Assembly: GCA_030533085.1 (NCBI GenBank)
Contig: JAUNJZ010000003.1
Coordinates: forward strand, 1 to 64,000
DNA: 64,000 bases
Source: Synergistaceae bacterium
GTDB lineage: Bacteria; Synergistota; Synergistia; Synergistales; Synergistaceae
Reading direction: 5' to 3'
The position numbers and the translations under genes were made by a program. The notes beneath the pieces were generated by a model that saw only the letters and a program-made list of their open reading frames with translations, was not told the DNA's origin and searched no databases. Positions 8,429-17,885 of this stretch are shown one piece after another. The number at the start of each line of letters is the position of its first letter. Position 1 is the first letter of the stretch.

Positions 8429-8932
8429 TTTGTAGGATTTTACGAGCCGCGGCGAAGAGCTTCTGCTATCGTAGCAATATATCGACATATCGTTATTATA
8501 AAGAGCGGAAATATAATACCATGGGTAGCTGCCGTCGCCCGGAAAGTAGCTTAAAGTCGCCAGCTTGCCGTCGGCGTCATATAAAATGCTGAAACGCCTT
8601 CCGCTTATCTCCGTGTCGAAGGCATTTTTGATTGCTGACCTTATCGCCTCTTTTTGCGCCGCGGACAGCCCGGAGCCTGTTACCTCCACATCGCCGTTCA
8701 TGGTTGAAATATACACTTCGCTCAGCCGAGGCATATTATATGTCGCCAGCGCTATGGCCCTTCTTATCAGATTGATATCGTTTACAGCGCGCACGTCCTC
8801 TGCTTTCCGTATCGCGGGGGAGGCGGCGGCCATAAGCAGGCCGGCCAGCACGCCGATGATTATTATCACCGTCAGCAGCTCCACAAGCACGAAGGCGCGC
8901 CGCCGGTCATATCTCTTTTTTATGAGCCTCAT
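8426..8932 (-). CDS. Type II secretion/type IV pilus-type pseudopilin
   Basis: A 168-aa protein with a class III prepilin start: a short basic leader (RLIKKRYDRRR), then AFVLVELLTVIIIIGVLAGLLMAAASPAI, a hydrophobic helix with Glu at +5. The residue before the cleavage site is Ala rather than the usual Gly. The C-terminal domain is not recognisable. ATG at 8932 is chosen because GGGGAGGGG lies 7 bases before it and it gives the expected short leader. No other pilus or secretion gene is nearby, so it must work with an assembly system encoded elsewhere. Confidence 0.8.
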   Translation of the reverse strand: MRLIKKRYDRRRAFVLVELLTVIIIIGVLAGLLMAAASPAIRKAEDVRAVNDINLIRRAIALATYNMPRLSEVYISTMNGDVEVTGSGLSAAQKEAIRSAIKNAFDTEISGRRFSILYDADGKLATLSYFPGDGSYPWYYISALYNNDMSIYCYDSRSSSPRLVKSYK

Positions 8933-9222
8933 TGGACGCCCCTCCCCTTTCAAAAAGATGATATTTTCCGTACCGCTCTCCGCAAGCATTATTGCAGCAT
9001 GCCGGCCGCTCCACATCGGCATTATGGGTTTTCCTCCGCCTTTTCAGATAAAATCCGCCTTTACCGCTGCGCGCGGCGCGATTCAGCTGCGTATATCCAC
9101 CGTGCGCAGAGGCTTACCGGAGGCGGCGAGCATATCTCTGCCAACAGAAACTGATGCGGAGCGCGGCTCTTCGCCGCGCTCCGCATCTGTCCTGCCCACA
9201 CTCCGCCGACTGCGCGGAGGCC

Positions 9223-10568
9223 CTATTTCTGACTTTTATCCCTGTACATCGCCTTGTCGGCGCATATTATCAGAGTGTCTATATCCCGCGCCTGCGAGGG
9301 GTAGAGAGCCATGCCCATGCTGAAGCTTATCCCCGGCAGCTCCCGTGAGTCGCCGATATAGAAGGGGGCGCGGAGCTTTTCGGCGAGGCTTTCAAAGAAG
9401 GCCGCGGCCTTCTCGCGGTCGTTCGTATCCTTGAATACGACGATAAACTCGTCGCCGCCTATCCTCGCGAAGATCCTGTCATCACCTGGACAGCCGCAGA
9501 CTACAGAAGCAAAATGCTCGAGAACCCTGTCGCCGGCCAGATGTCCGTAAGTGTCGTTCACGGATTTGAATCTGTTCAGGTCAACGTAACAGAGGATAAA
9601 TTCCGCCCCAGGCCTCACGACGAGCGCGCCAAGCTCGCGGAAAAGCCCGCGGCGATTCAGCGTGCCGGTGAGAATATCCTTCACCGTGAGAGCCTCAAGC
9701 TCTTTTCTGATCTTTTTCAGGTCGTAATTGTGAACCGCCAGAGAGGCGATGAGCCAGCTTACCAGCAGCCCCGCCAATATAAAGGCCCACATCTCTGGAT
9801 ACTGATAATAACGGCGGATAGGCGATAGACGGAAGAACCACTCCGCGTTAAGTATCGTCAGCGGCAGCTCCACATAGTCCGCGTTTTTATTATATTTGTA
9901 ATTGCTGTGGGCGATAATCTGCCTCTTTCCATCGTCTGGATTATCCGCCATATCTCGAAAGCCAGCCCCCGCGTCCGCAGCTCGTCAAGCTCCGCGCCGT
10001 TGAGCGCCTCGGGATAGTTAAGCGTGACTGAGGCTATACCCCAGAAATTTTCATCATTTTTTTCATCGCCGACGTAGATGGGAAGCCGCCCCACAATGGC
10101 CTGACCTCCCTGCACTAGGTCGAATGGGCCGCCCAGCACCAGCGTTCCCGTCTCTTTAGCCCGCGCAGCCTCAATATTGCCGCTGCCCTCGGAGAAAAAA
10201 TCAAGGCCAAGCACCTTTTCGTTGCCCTCTAACGGGTATACATACTTCACAACGCCGCCGGGAGCCAGCAGGACATTTCTGATAGATGGGTCGTCAACGA
10301 TTGTCGACGCCGCCCTGTCAAAATCCACGACCCTTCCGTCATTCCGCACCACCAGAGCGGAGAGAACGCGCGTCTTGTAAAGCAGTTTGCATATAACGTC
10401 GTTGACCTTCGCCCCCCTGACGGTGACGAGCTGCTCCATCTGCGCGCGCTCCATATTCTGCTTGTTATTCACAAAAAGCGCGCCGACCGTCATTACGACC
10501 AGAAAGCTGCCAAGAAAAAGTAAGATAAATGCGCCTTTGTGGTTCGCGCGCTTTCTGTTGATAATCAT
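9223..10568 (-). pseudogene. CHASE-GGDEF diguanylate cyclase gene split by a frameshift
   Basis: Two overlapping open frames encode one protein. The first (10568-9858) has a transmembrane segment near residues 13-30 and a CHASE-type periplasmic sensor ending in RGLAFEIWRII. The second (9951-9223) resumes with PDDGKRQIIAHSNY, a second transmembrane helix, a linker and a full GGDEF domain (GGDEF in RIGGDEFIVVF). Adding one C in the ATCCAG near 9937 would join them as WRII-PDDGKRQ. The intact form would make c-di-GMP in response to an external ligand. This is either a real inactivating change or a sequencing error; the GGDEF half itself is undamaged. Confidence 0.8.
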
Positions 10569-10634
10569 GCAACCTCTCTCTTTCCCGCCGCGCGCGATAG
10601 GCGCACGCGGCCTCTGTTATGTCAGCTGTGTAAA

Positions 10635-10643
10635 ATTATAACA
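10635..10643 (-). promoter_or_regulatory. Extended -10 promoter of the CHASE-GGDEF gene
   Basis: On the minus strand TGTTATAAT (10643-10635) matches an extended -10 element (TGnTATAAT). It lies about 66 bases before the start codon at 10568. Confidence 0.5.
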
Positions 10644-10709
10644 TATTAAAAAAAACCAACGGGGCGCAGCGGCCATTTCCTTCAAAAAATTTTTTACAGG
10701 CGGCCGCAT

Positions 10710-10742
10710 TGAAAAGGGCCTCCGCATTCCGCGAAGACCCTT
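10710..10742 (-). terminator. Terminator after rocD
   Basis: A 12-bp stem with two or three G-U pairs (AAGGGTCTTCGC / GCGGAGGCCCTT on the minus strand), loop GGAAT, then a short T run (TTTT). It lies about 30 bases after the rocD stop. Confidence 0.7.
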
Positions 10743-10771
10743 AAAAAAGCTCCGGTTAAGTCAGCCTATGA

Positions 10772-11971
10772 TCAGCAGCTTTTTGCGAAGGCCTTTTTAA
10801 TGCCTTCGACAGCTTTGTCTATCTGTTCGTAAGTGATGACGATAGGCGGCGCGAAACGTATTGTGCGCTCGTGCGTCTCCTTCGCCAGCACGCCGTTTGC
10901 GATAAGCTTCTTCACATAAGCGGCGGCGGGGACGGAGAATTCCACGCCGATAAGAAGGCCGGAGCCGCGCACGTCGATGATTTCCGGATTGTCTATCTCG
11001 CGCAGCTTCTTCATGAAATAATTGCCCTTCTCCTCCGCCTGCTTCGCGTAGTCATCGCGGACAAGGATCTCCATAGCCTTGATGGAAACGGCGCAGGCGA
11101 GCGGGTTGCCGCCGAAGGTCGAGCCGTGCGTGCCGGGGGTGAAGACGCCGAGAACATCCTTATTCGCCGCAACCGCCGATATCGGCATCACGCCGCCGCC
11201 CAGCGCCTTGCCGAGAATGAAGATATCCGGCTCCACATCCTCAAAGTTGCAGGCGAACATTCTTCCGGTGCGCGCGAAGCCCGTCTGAACCTCGTCGGCG
11301 ATGAATAGAATGTTGTTCTTCGTGCATATCTCGCGCACCGCCTTGAGATATCCGGCAGGCGGCGTGATGATCCCGGCCTCGCCCTGAATCGGCTCAGCCA
11401 TGAAAGCGACGGTGTTCGGCGTTATGGCCTCTTCAAGCGCCTTCGCGTCGCCGTACCTTACGACCTTGAAGCCCTCGCAGTAGGGGCCGTAGTTGACGCG
11501 CGCGTCAGGGTCAGTCGAGAAGCTGATGATCGCGATGGTGCGGCCGTGGAAATTATTTTCGCAGACTATGATCTCCTGCTTGCCGTTCTCCACTCCCTTA
11601 ACCTCTGCGCCCCAGCGGCGCGCGGTCTTGAGCGCCGTTTCCACAGCCTCGGCCCCTGTGTTCATAGGAAGAATCATCTCTTTGCCTGTCAGCCCGCAGA
11701 GCTTCTCGTAGAAGTCGCAGAGCACGGCGTTATGGAAGGCGCGCGAGGTCAGCGTCACCTTGTCGAGCTGCTCCTTTGCCGCCGCCACTATCTCAGGGTG
11801 ACGGTGTCCGAAATTAAGCGCGGAATAGGCGGAAAGCATATCGAAATATTCGCGCCCCTCCGGGTCGCGGACGATGACGCCCTCTCCCTCGACGATAACG
11901 ACGTCTTTTGGATGGTAGTTGTGAGCGCCGAGTCTGTTTGTCTTGTCGATGATCTGCTGTGTGCTGAGCAT
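10772..11971 (-). CDS. rocD: Ornithine aminotransferase
   Basis: A PLP-dependent class III aminotransferase that moves the delta-amino group of ornithine to 2-oxoglutarate, linking arginine/ornithine to glutamate and proline. The 399-aa length fits RocD. Visible motifs are LGAHNYHPKDVVIVEGEGV at the start, MNTGAEAVETALK, FHGRT, EPIQGEAG, and the PLP-lysine motif LFIADEVQTG...ILGKALGGG. RBS GGGAGG is 9 bases before the ATG. The other ornithine-related gene (17886-18878) is not linked. The 300 bases upstream (11972-12272) hold a terminator for the next gene and otherwise nothing I can identify. Confidence 0.93.
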   Translation of the reverse strand: MLSTQQIIDKTNRLGAHNYHPKDVVIVEGEGVIVRDPEGREYFDMLSAYSALNFGHRHPEIVAAAKEQLDKVTLTSRAFHNAVLCDFYEKLCGLTGKEMILPMNTGAEAVETALKTARRWGAEVKGVENGKQEIIVCENNFHGRTIAIISFSTDPDARVNYGPYCEGFKVVRYGDAKALEEAITPNTVAFMAEPIQGEAGIITPPAGYLKAVREICTKNNILFIADEVQTGFARTGRMFACNFEDVEPDIFILGKALGGGVMPISAVAANKDVLGVFTPGTHGSTFGGNPLACAVSIKAMEILVRDDYAKQAEEKGNYFMKKLREIDNPEIIDVRGSGLLIGVEFSVPAAAYVKKLIANGVLAKETHERTIRFAPPIVITYEQIDKAVEGIKKAFAKSC

Positions 11972-12217
11972 GAAAGATTCCTCCCTGTATTTTTGTTTGA
12001 ACTTTTTTGTCCATTAGGTTCATTTATTTCTTACAGAGACTACTCTATCATGAAAGCGGATATTTGAAAAGAGGAAAATTTTAATAAATCATATGCCTTG
12101 TATTCCTGCAATAAGCCTCTTTAGCCGCAATCGCCCTTTAATGGAGCATTCCGGCGCATCATTTTAATTGCTGAACTGTTGATGGGCATTAGGTTTATAT
12201 TTTTAAGAGAGCGCGGC

Positions 12218-12256
12218 AAAAAAAAGACGGGGAGAAGTTCTCTCCCCCTCTTTGTC
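12218..12256 (-). terminator. Terminator after the DUF815 ATPase gene
   Basis: On the minus strand GGGGAGA pairs with TCTCCCC around a short loop and is followed by GTCTTTTTTTT. It starts about 17 bases after the stop codon. Confidence 0.85.
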
Positions 12257-12272
12257 TCATAAGTCTTGGCCG

Positions 12273-13562
12273 TTACTTTTCCGCTCTTCCCGCGAGATGC
12301 TCTATATATTGTCTCGCAGCCCGTCCGGAAAAGCCGCCGTGCCTCAGCTCCCAGCGCACAGCTCCCTTTTCCAGCTCCTCGGCTTCCATCTCTACTCCAT
12401 ATTCTGCGGCCAGCCTGTGGACTATGTCGAAATATTCCTTCTGCTCTGGGGAAAGGTAGCGTATCAGCAGGCCGAAGCGGTCGACGAGAGACATCTTTTC
12501 CTGCATCGTCTCCGATTCGTGCATATCGTCGTCCTTATCGGCGCGGTCGCTCCAGCTCTCCTTCATCAGATGGCGGCGGTTCGACGTGGCGTAAATCAGG
12601 ACGTTGTCAGGGCGTTTTTCAAGTCCCCCCTCGATAAAGGCCTTGAGAAATTTATACTCCACCTCGAACTGCTCAAAGGAAAGGTCGTCCATGAAAAGGA
12701 TAAATTTATAATTGCGCCTCTTCACAATATCAAGAAGCGTCTCAAGGTCGGCTATCTGATGCTTGTAGACCTCTATCATGCGCAGCCCGCGCGGGGCGTA
12801 CTCATTCAGCAGCGCCTTTATCGACGAAGATTTTCCCGTTCCCGCCTCGCCGTAAAGCAGTACGTTGTTCGCCGGACGCCCCTCAAGAAAAGCCTCCGTG
12901 TTCTCCCTCAGCCGCGCCTTCTGCTCCTCGTAGCCTACAAGGCCGTCAAAGGAAATATCTTCCAGCGGCAGCGCCGGAACGATATCACGCGCCTCGGCGT
13001 CCCAGCGGAAGCCGTTGTAAAGCGCGAATTTCCCGACCCCGTAATCGCGGTAGAAGGCCGCCGCCGCGTCGTAAAGCTCGCGCGGGGATGCAGCCGCCCC
13101 TACGGCAGCAGCGAGCTTCCCGGCAGCTGCTCCCGCCGCGCGTCCGAAGGAAAGCGCCCCTGCCTCCGCCGGTCTGAAAGAGCCGACGCGCCCGATAAGG
13201 TCGACGCCAAGCTCCGCCTCCAGCTCCCGCAGGTCGTAATTCATATAATCAAAGATCGTCTCGAAATCCTCCATCGCCAGCTCGCGCATCGTGCCGGGAA
13301 GATCCCCGCGCCGCTCCCGCGCGAGCGAAAATGGATTTTCGCTCTCAGCCAGCAGCAGCGCTATCCACGTCCGCCAGATATCCCCCTCGATACCGGCCTC
13401 CTCGGCAGCGGCCGCCATCTTCGCGACACAGTCGCAGTACCAGCGGGCGCTCTCGGAAACGGAGCCTTCGTCAATATCGCCGGCGCATCTGATAAGCCCG
13501 GTTATACAGGCAAATACCTCGTCGCGCTCCAGCCCGCGAAAGGGAATCAGCTCGCGAATCAT
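12273..13562 (-). CDS. DUF815-family AAA ATPase
   Basis: A 429-aa protein with a C-terminal AAA-type ATPase core: Walker A GEAGTGKSS near residue 235, Walker B FILFMDDLSFE, and a sensor-like IYATSNRRHL. This arrangement, with the NVLLYGEAGTGKSS and DLETLLDIVKRRNYKFILF blocks, is that of the uncharacterised DUF815 family. The N-terminal 190 residues are rich in Ala/Glu helices and carry no known motif. It begins 3 bases after the typA stop, so the two are co-transcribed. The true cellular role is unknown. Confidence 0.85.
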   Translation of the reverse strand: MIRELIPFRGLERDEVFACITGLIRCAGDIDEGSVSESARWYCDCVAKMAAAAEEAGIEGDIWRTWIALLLAESENPFSLARERRGDLPGTMRELAMEDFETIFDYMNYDLRELEAELGVDLIGRVGSFRPAEAGALSFGRAAGAAAGKLAAAVGAAASPRELYDAAAAFYRDYGVGKFALYNGFRWDAEARDIVPALPLEDISFDGLVGYEEQKARLRENTEAFLEGRPANNVLLYGEAGTGKSSSIKALLNEYAPRGLRMIEVYKHQIADLETLLDIVKRRNYKFILFMDDLSFEQFEVEYKFLKAFIEGGLEKRPDNVLIYATSNRRHLMKESWSDRADKDDDMHESETMQEKMSLVDRFGLLIRYLSPEQKEYFDIVHRLAAEYGVEMEAEELEKGAVRWELRHGGFSGRAARQYIEHLAGRAEK

Positions 13563-13565
13563 CCG

Positions 13566-15458
13566 TCAATCCTCGTCGGAGTCGCTTATACCGGCCTGAA
13601 TGCGCGCCTTCTTGCGCTGATCGGCGTCAAGAATCATCTTGCGGATACGCACAGAGAGCGGCGTCACCTCCACAAGCTCGTCGTCGCTTATCCATTCAAG
13701 CGCGGAATCCACAGTGATCTGACGCGGAACGTCGAGCACCGTCATCATATCCTTAGTCGCGGAACGGTGGTTCGTCTGCTGCTTGCGCTTGCTCGGATTG
13801 CAGGGAATATCCTTCCCGCGCGAGCTTTCGCCGACGACCTGACCGTTGTAGATAGGATCTCCGGGCTTGATGAAAAGCGTTCCGCGCTCCTGCAAATTCT
13901 CAAGCGCGTAGCTCGTCGCAGTGCCGCTGTCCATACTCACCAGAGAACCGCGTGAACGGGGGCTGATGTCGCCAAGCCATTCGCCGTAGCCGACAAAACG
14001 CGAAGCCAGAATCCCAAGACCGCGCGTATCCGTCAAAAACTCCCCGCGATAGCCGATAAGGCCGCGCGTCGGAATCCTGAACTCAAGACGCAGCACGCCG
14101 GTGCCGCCGTTCTCCATATTTTTAAGCTCGCCCTTGCGCTGCGCCAGCTTCTGAATAACGACCCCCTGATATTCCTCAGGCACGTCGATAATAAGCTCCT
14201 CCATCGGCTCCAGAAGGCGTCCGTTTTCGTCGTGCTGCACGATGACCTCGGGGCGCGAAACGCAGACCTCCGAACCCTCGCGGCGTATCTCCTCTATCAG
14301 AATGCCAAGATGCAGCTCCCCGCGCCCTGAGACCTTTATCCCGTCAGGACGCCCCAGGTCATCCATACGCAGCGCAGGATCCGTCTTCGTCTCGCGTTCA
14401 ATGCGCGCCTTCAGCTGGCGCAGAGTGATGGCGTTGCCGTCCTGTCCGGCGAAGGGGCTTGTATTGACTATAAAAAACATCGAAACGGTAGGCTCCTCGA
14501 TATCCAGCGGCGGAATCAGCTCGCCGGAAATCTCGGGGGCGCTCACCGTGTCGCCCAGCTCTATCACAGACGGTCCGGTAAACCAGACGATATCTCCTGC
14601 TCCGGCCGCCTCCACCTCCGCGCGGTCAAGGCCGCTCGTAACGTAAAGATGCGTACAGGCGGAGGTATCCGACGAAACTGCCTCCCATTCCGTCTGCTCA
14701 TAATCCTTCCAGCGCGTGTGAGTGCGCACTATCTTGTCGCCCTTGCGCAGCGTCCCCTGCAAGATCCTGCCGCAGCCGATACGCCCAAGATACTCGCTCC
14801 ATGAAAGGGTGCATACCTGCATAAGAAAGGGCTTCTCCATCTCGGCGCGGGGAGCAGGGACGCGCTCGATGATAGTCCGGAAAAGATCCTCCATCCCGGC
14901 CTTCGTATTGTCGCCGCCTCTGTTGAGGTCGTCCACAAACCAGCCCTGCAAACCGGAGCCGTAAAGCACTGCGAAATCGCACTGTTCCTCTGTAGCCCCA
15001 AGCTCTATGAAAAGGTCGAAGGTCTTGTCAAGCGCCGCCTCAGGCTCCGCGTTCGGGCGGTCTACCTTATTAACGATAACTATCGGTTTCAGCCCAAGCT
15101 TCAGCGCGCGCATAAGCACATAGCGCGTCTGCGGCATAGGGCCTTCGTTCGCGTCCACCAGCAGCAGCACGGAATCCACCATAGAAAGCACCCGTTCCAC
15201 CTCGCCGGAAAAATCGGCGTGACCAGGAGTATCGACAATATTTATCTTGTAGCCGCCCCATTCCACCGTGCAATGCTTTGCCTTGATTGTGATGCCGCGC
15301 TCGCGTTCGATATTCCCCGCGTCCATCACGCGCTCCTCCATCACCTGATTGTCGCGGAAAAGGTGCGCGGCCTTGAAAATACCGTCGATCAGCGTCGTCT
15401 TACCGTGGTCGATATGGGCGATAATGGCGATATTTCTTATCTTTGATGAATCCTGCAT
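13566..15458 (-). CDS. typA: Ribosome-associated GTPase TypA/BipA
   Basis: A translational GTPase of the EF-G/LepA group that helps 50S assembly under stress or cold. The protein (630 aa) has G1 [10 protein letters not shown]2 ERERGITI, G3 DTPGHADF and G4 NKVDRP, an EF-Tu-like domain 2, and the TypA-specific C-terminal block including [15 protein letters not shown] and the KKARIQAG tail. ATG at 15458 is chosen because AGGGG precedes it at a good distance; an in-frame ATG six codons upstream (15476) is possible. A DUF815 ATPase gene follows directly. Confidence 0.96.
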   Translation of the reverse strand: MQDSSKIRNIAIIAHIDHGKTTLIDGIFKAAHLFRDNQVMEERVMDAGNIERERGITIKAKHCTVEWGGYKINIVDTPGHADFSGEVERVLSMVDSVLLLVDANEGPMPQTRYVLMRALKLGLKPIVIVNKVDRPNAEPEAALDKTFDLFIELGATEEQCDFAVLYGSGLQGWFVDDLNRGGDNTKAGMEDLFRTIIERVPAPRAEMEKPFLMQVCTLSWSEYLGRIGCGRILQGTLRKGDKIVRTHTRWKDYEQTEWEAVSSDTSACTHLYVTSGLDRAEVEAAGAGDIVWFTGPSVIELGDTVSAPEISGELIPPLDIEEPTVSMFFIVNTSPFAGQDGNAITLRQLKARIERETKTDPALRMDDLGRPDGIKVSGRGELHLGILIEEIRREGSEVCVSRPEVIVQHDENGRLLEPMEELIIDVPEEYQGVVIQKLAQRKGELKNMENGGTGVLRLEFRIPTRGLIGYRGEFLTDTRGLGILASRFVGYGEWLGDISPRSRGSLVSMDSGTATSYALENLQERGTLFIKPGDPIYNGQVVGESSRGKDIPCNPSKRKQQTNHRSATKDMMTVLDVPRQITVDSALEWISDDELVEVTPLSVRIRKMILDADQRKKARIQAGISDSDED

Positions 15459-15530
15459 ATTAAAAATTCCCCTCATATCATGCTGCCAGCATTGAAATTT
15501 TCAGCCGCGTGCCGCCGCGGCCAACGTAAC

Positions 15531-15560
15531 ATAATAGCACCGAAGGGGCCTGATTGTCCA
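15531..15560 (-). promoter_or_regulatory. typA promoter
   Basis: TGGACA (15560-15555), 18 bases, TATTAT (15536-15531) on the minus strand, about 75 bases before the chosen start codon. Confidence 0.5.
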
Positions 15561-15605
15561 GCGCCGGAAAAGCGGCGCGAAAATTTATATTATTTCCGCC
15601 ATTTT

Positions 15606-17009
15606 TTACCGCTTCAGAAGCGTATTTAAAATCTCCGCGTAGCTCACGAGAGAGACATTTCCCATCTCTTCGGCCATTTCCTCGCAGCCTCTGGTGAAGC
15701 CGCTCCTGGCAAAGAGAAATAAATGGACTCTTTGATAATGGAAGAGTCGGCTGCGCTTCCTCAGCCTCTCTAAAACGCCGACCCCTATCTTCTCATTCGT
15801 CCATTTGCACTCCCCAAAGAGGGCGGTATCTCTGTCCTGATCTCCCATGATATCTATTTCCGCCTGACTGCGCTCTGTCGGGTCGGCCCCCCACCAGCGG
15901 CCGAGATCCTTAAATTGCACGGGGGATTCGCCGCTCATCAGCAGCTCCCAGAGATATTGCCTGCAAATATCCTCAAAGACCGCCCCCATATAGGCGGACA
16001 GCTGCGGTTCAATCCGCTTATAGGCCAGCTCGGCGGCTCCGCGGGCTATAATGGAATTATTTTCCGGCACAAAACGGTACCAGAAGCGAAACATATTATC
16101 GCCGACAGCGTAGACAGATTTACGGGAGGCCTTCTCTCCGTAGGGGGTCTCCCTTCGCACAAGTCCCAGCGCCGTCAGACTTTTCAGGTATGTCGCGCAT
16201 ACGCTGCTTTCCTCTCCGACCTTGCTTGAAATCTCCGACATGCGGGAAGCTCCGGTCGCGATCGCCGTGATAATGGCGTTGTACAAAGCGGCTTCGCGAA
16301 CCTCCTGCTTCAACAGATTTTCCGGCTCCTCAAAGAGAGAAGAGGTAGGATTCAGAAAGGTATTTTTGATGTTGTCCGCGACGCTCAGCCTGTCGTCTAT
16401 CTGAAGCAGATATTGCGGCGTTCCGCCTACGACGCCGTAAAGAAGCGCCTTATCCTCATCAGAAAAATTTCTGAAATAGCGGCAGACGTCCGCAAACTCA
16501 AAGGGGGCCACCTTCATCTGCGCCGTCCGCCTGCCATAGAGCGGGGATTTGTAGGCCAGCACATGATCCTCCATATAAGAAATGGACGAGCCGCAGAGTA
16601 TGAGCATCAATCTTGAATCTTCCCTGTATTTGTCAATGAGAAGCTGAATGGTCGAGGCAAAGCTTTTGGATGAACGGGCCACATAGGGATATTCGTCGAT
16701 GGCCAAAATCAGGCGCTCATTCCGCGCAAGCTGAAACAGATATTCCAGCGCCGCCTGAAAAGAAAGAAAAGTTGTTTCTGTCTGAACTCCGGCGCTGTAC
16801 TCCATAATGCTCCTGCTGAAGTTTTCCAGATTCTGCTTCGCGTTGCTCTCCACGCCCATAAAATAGACCGCTTTCTTATCCTGAATGAAGCGGTTGATGA
16901 GCGCTGTCTTCCCCACGCGGCGGCGGCCGTACATCACGGCGAACTCGAATCGTCCCGATGAATAGAGCCTATTCAGTGAATCAAGCTCGCGCTCTCTGCC
17001 AATAAACAT
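15606..17009 (-). CDS. Archaeal-type ATPase with DUF234 nuclease-like domain
   Basis: A 467-aa protein of the large ATPase/DUF234 family. It starts with FIGRERELDSLNRLY, has Walker A GRRRVGKTALI (residues about 28-38) and Walker B LILAIDEYPY near 103-112, then a winged-helix segment (about 240-290). The C-terminal DUF234 region carries EIDIMG...LFGECKW, the D-(x)n-ExK pattern of restriction-endonuclease-like folds. Function is unknown; members are often lineage-specific and mobile. It is a single gene with its own promoter. Confidence 0.88.
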   Translation of the reverse strand: MFIGRERELDSLNRLYSSGRFEFAVMYGRRRVGKTALINRFIQDKKAVYFMGVESNAKQNLENFSRSIMEYSAGVQTETTFLSFQAALEYLFQLARNERLILAIDEYPYVARSSKSFASTIQLLIDKYREDSRLMLILCGSSISYMEDHVLAYKSPLYGRRTAQMKVAPFEFADVCRYFRNFSDEDKALLYGVVGGTPQYLLQIDDRLSVADNIKNTFLNPTSSLFEEPENLLKQEVREAALYNAIITAIATGASRMSEISSKVGEESSVCATYLKSLTALGLVRRETPYGEKASRKSVYAVGDNMFRFWYRFVPENNSIIARGAAELAYKRIEPQLSAYMGAVFEDICRQYLWELLMSGESPVQFKDLGRWWGADPTERSQAEIDIMGDQDRDTALFGECKWTNEKIGVGVLERLRKRSRLFHYQRVHLFLFARSGFTRGCEEMAEEMGNVSLVSYAEILNTLLKR

Positions 17010-17039
17010 AACGCAACCTCCGGCTTCATGATATGTTTA

Positions 17040-17068
17040 TATATATCACGCCGCTTATTTTTAGTCAA
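17040..17068 (-). promoter_or_regulatory. Promoter of the ATPase/DUF234 gene
   Basis: TTGACT (17068-17063), 17 bases, TATATA (17045-17040) on the minus strand, some 30 bases before the start codon. Confidence 0.6.
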
Positions 17069-17095
17069 TCATGATTTACTTGTTTTTGTTATACT

Positions 17096-17116
17096 AAAAA
17101 AAACGCCCTTCGGCGC
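17096..17116 (-). terminator. Terminator after the YheO-like gene
   Basis: A short 5-bp stem GCGCC/GGCGT with loop GAAG, followed on the minus strand by eight T. It lies about 20 bases after the stop codon. The stem is short but the T run is strong. Confidence 0.55.
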
Positions 17117-17137
17117 GCGGCTGAGGAGGCGCTTTTT

Positions 17138-17803
17138 TCAGCGCTGCGTTCCCTTTTTCTTTCGTTCCGCGCGCAGGTCGGCGTAGAGGGTGAAGCGGCT
17201 TTTTTTCATCTCTTTCGCCAGGTAGTCTATCGAGCCTTTTAATTTGAAGAAGCCGAGACTGTCTAGATATCTTATACATTCCTTCCGTTCGTCGCTGCTG
17301 AGGAACTCCAGCGGACAGCCCATCTTGCGGCTGGCTCTCGCTATCATCCCCGCCTCATCTCCGCCGTCGCCGCCGAATTTTTCCATTTTTACCCCCTCGA
17401 AGGAAAGCGGCGTGACGGCTGTGAGGAACGACGACATTTCGCCTAGCAGCTTCGCCTTCGTCATGTCGTAATTGAGGCATAGAAAGCCTACGAGCTTTCC
17501 ATCTTCGTCACGCAGCATCGCAACGCTTGAACGCATCTGACGGCCGTTTTTCGCCTCCGACGGGTAGTTCGCGAGGAAATCCAAATCGGCGGCCTCCGCG
17601 CTGCTCATAAGAAAGCGGCCGAAGTCCGTCAGCGGCGCGGCCCCGTCGCGCCCCGAGAGCCGTTCGTTGGCTATGGCGGCGATCAGCGGCTCCTTGCCTG
17701 AAAGGTCGTGAAGCACTATTTCATAGTCCGGGCCAAGGGCGGCCCCGAGCATCCGCACAAGCGGTATAAGGGGGGCGACGAGCGGATGATATTTTTCTGA
17801 CAT
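17138..17803 (-). CDS. YheO/DauR-type transcriptional regulator
   Basis: A 221-aa protein with an N-terminal YheO-like PAS domain (LGPDYEIVLHDLSGKEPLIAAIANERLSGRDGAAPLTD and a later LVGFLCLNYD) and a C-terminal HTH of the DauR type (KGSIDYLAKEMKKSRFTLYADLR). DauR regulates D-arginine catabolism in Pseudomonas, and YheO-like proteins generally control amino-acid use. The next gene downstream on the same strand is not part of its transcript; the ornithine-cyclodeaminase-like gene upstream (17886-18878) is a plausible target, but this is inference. RBS GGAGG lies before the ATG. Confidence 0.85.
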   Translation of the reverse strand: MSEKYHPLVAPLIPLVRMLGAALGPDYEIVLHDLSGKEPLIAAIANERLSGRDGAAPLTDFGRFLMSSAEAADLDFLANYPSEAKNGRQMRSSVAMLRDEDGKLVGFLCLNYDMTKAKLLGEMSSFLTAVTPLSFEGVKMEKFGGDGGDEAGMIARASRKMGCPLEFLSSDERKECIRYLDSLGFFKLKGSIDYLAKEMKKSRFTLYADLRAERKKKGTQR

Positions 17804-17862
17804 AGGCAGCCTCCGTGGTAGTTATAATAATCAAGCGGAAAAGGAATTATCCTCTTCCGCAT

Positions 17863-17868
17863 ATTATA
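17863..17868 (-). promoter_or_regulatory. -10 box upstream of the YheO-like gene
   Basis: TATAAT on the minus strand (17868-17863), about 60 bases before the start codon. No clear -35 box is visible, since this position overlaps the end of the preceding gene region. Confidence 0.35.
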
Positions 17869-17885
17869 CATTTTACCCGGCTCTT

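Noticed and set aside
12252-13955. A 567-codon open frame on the plus strand
   Set aside because: It lies opposite the DUF815 ATPase and typA; its Arg/Leu-rich content is the mirror of GC-rich coding DNA.
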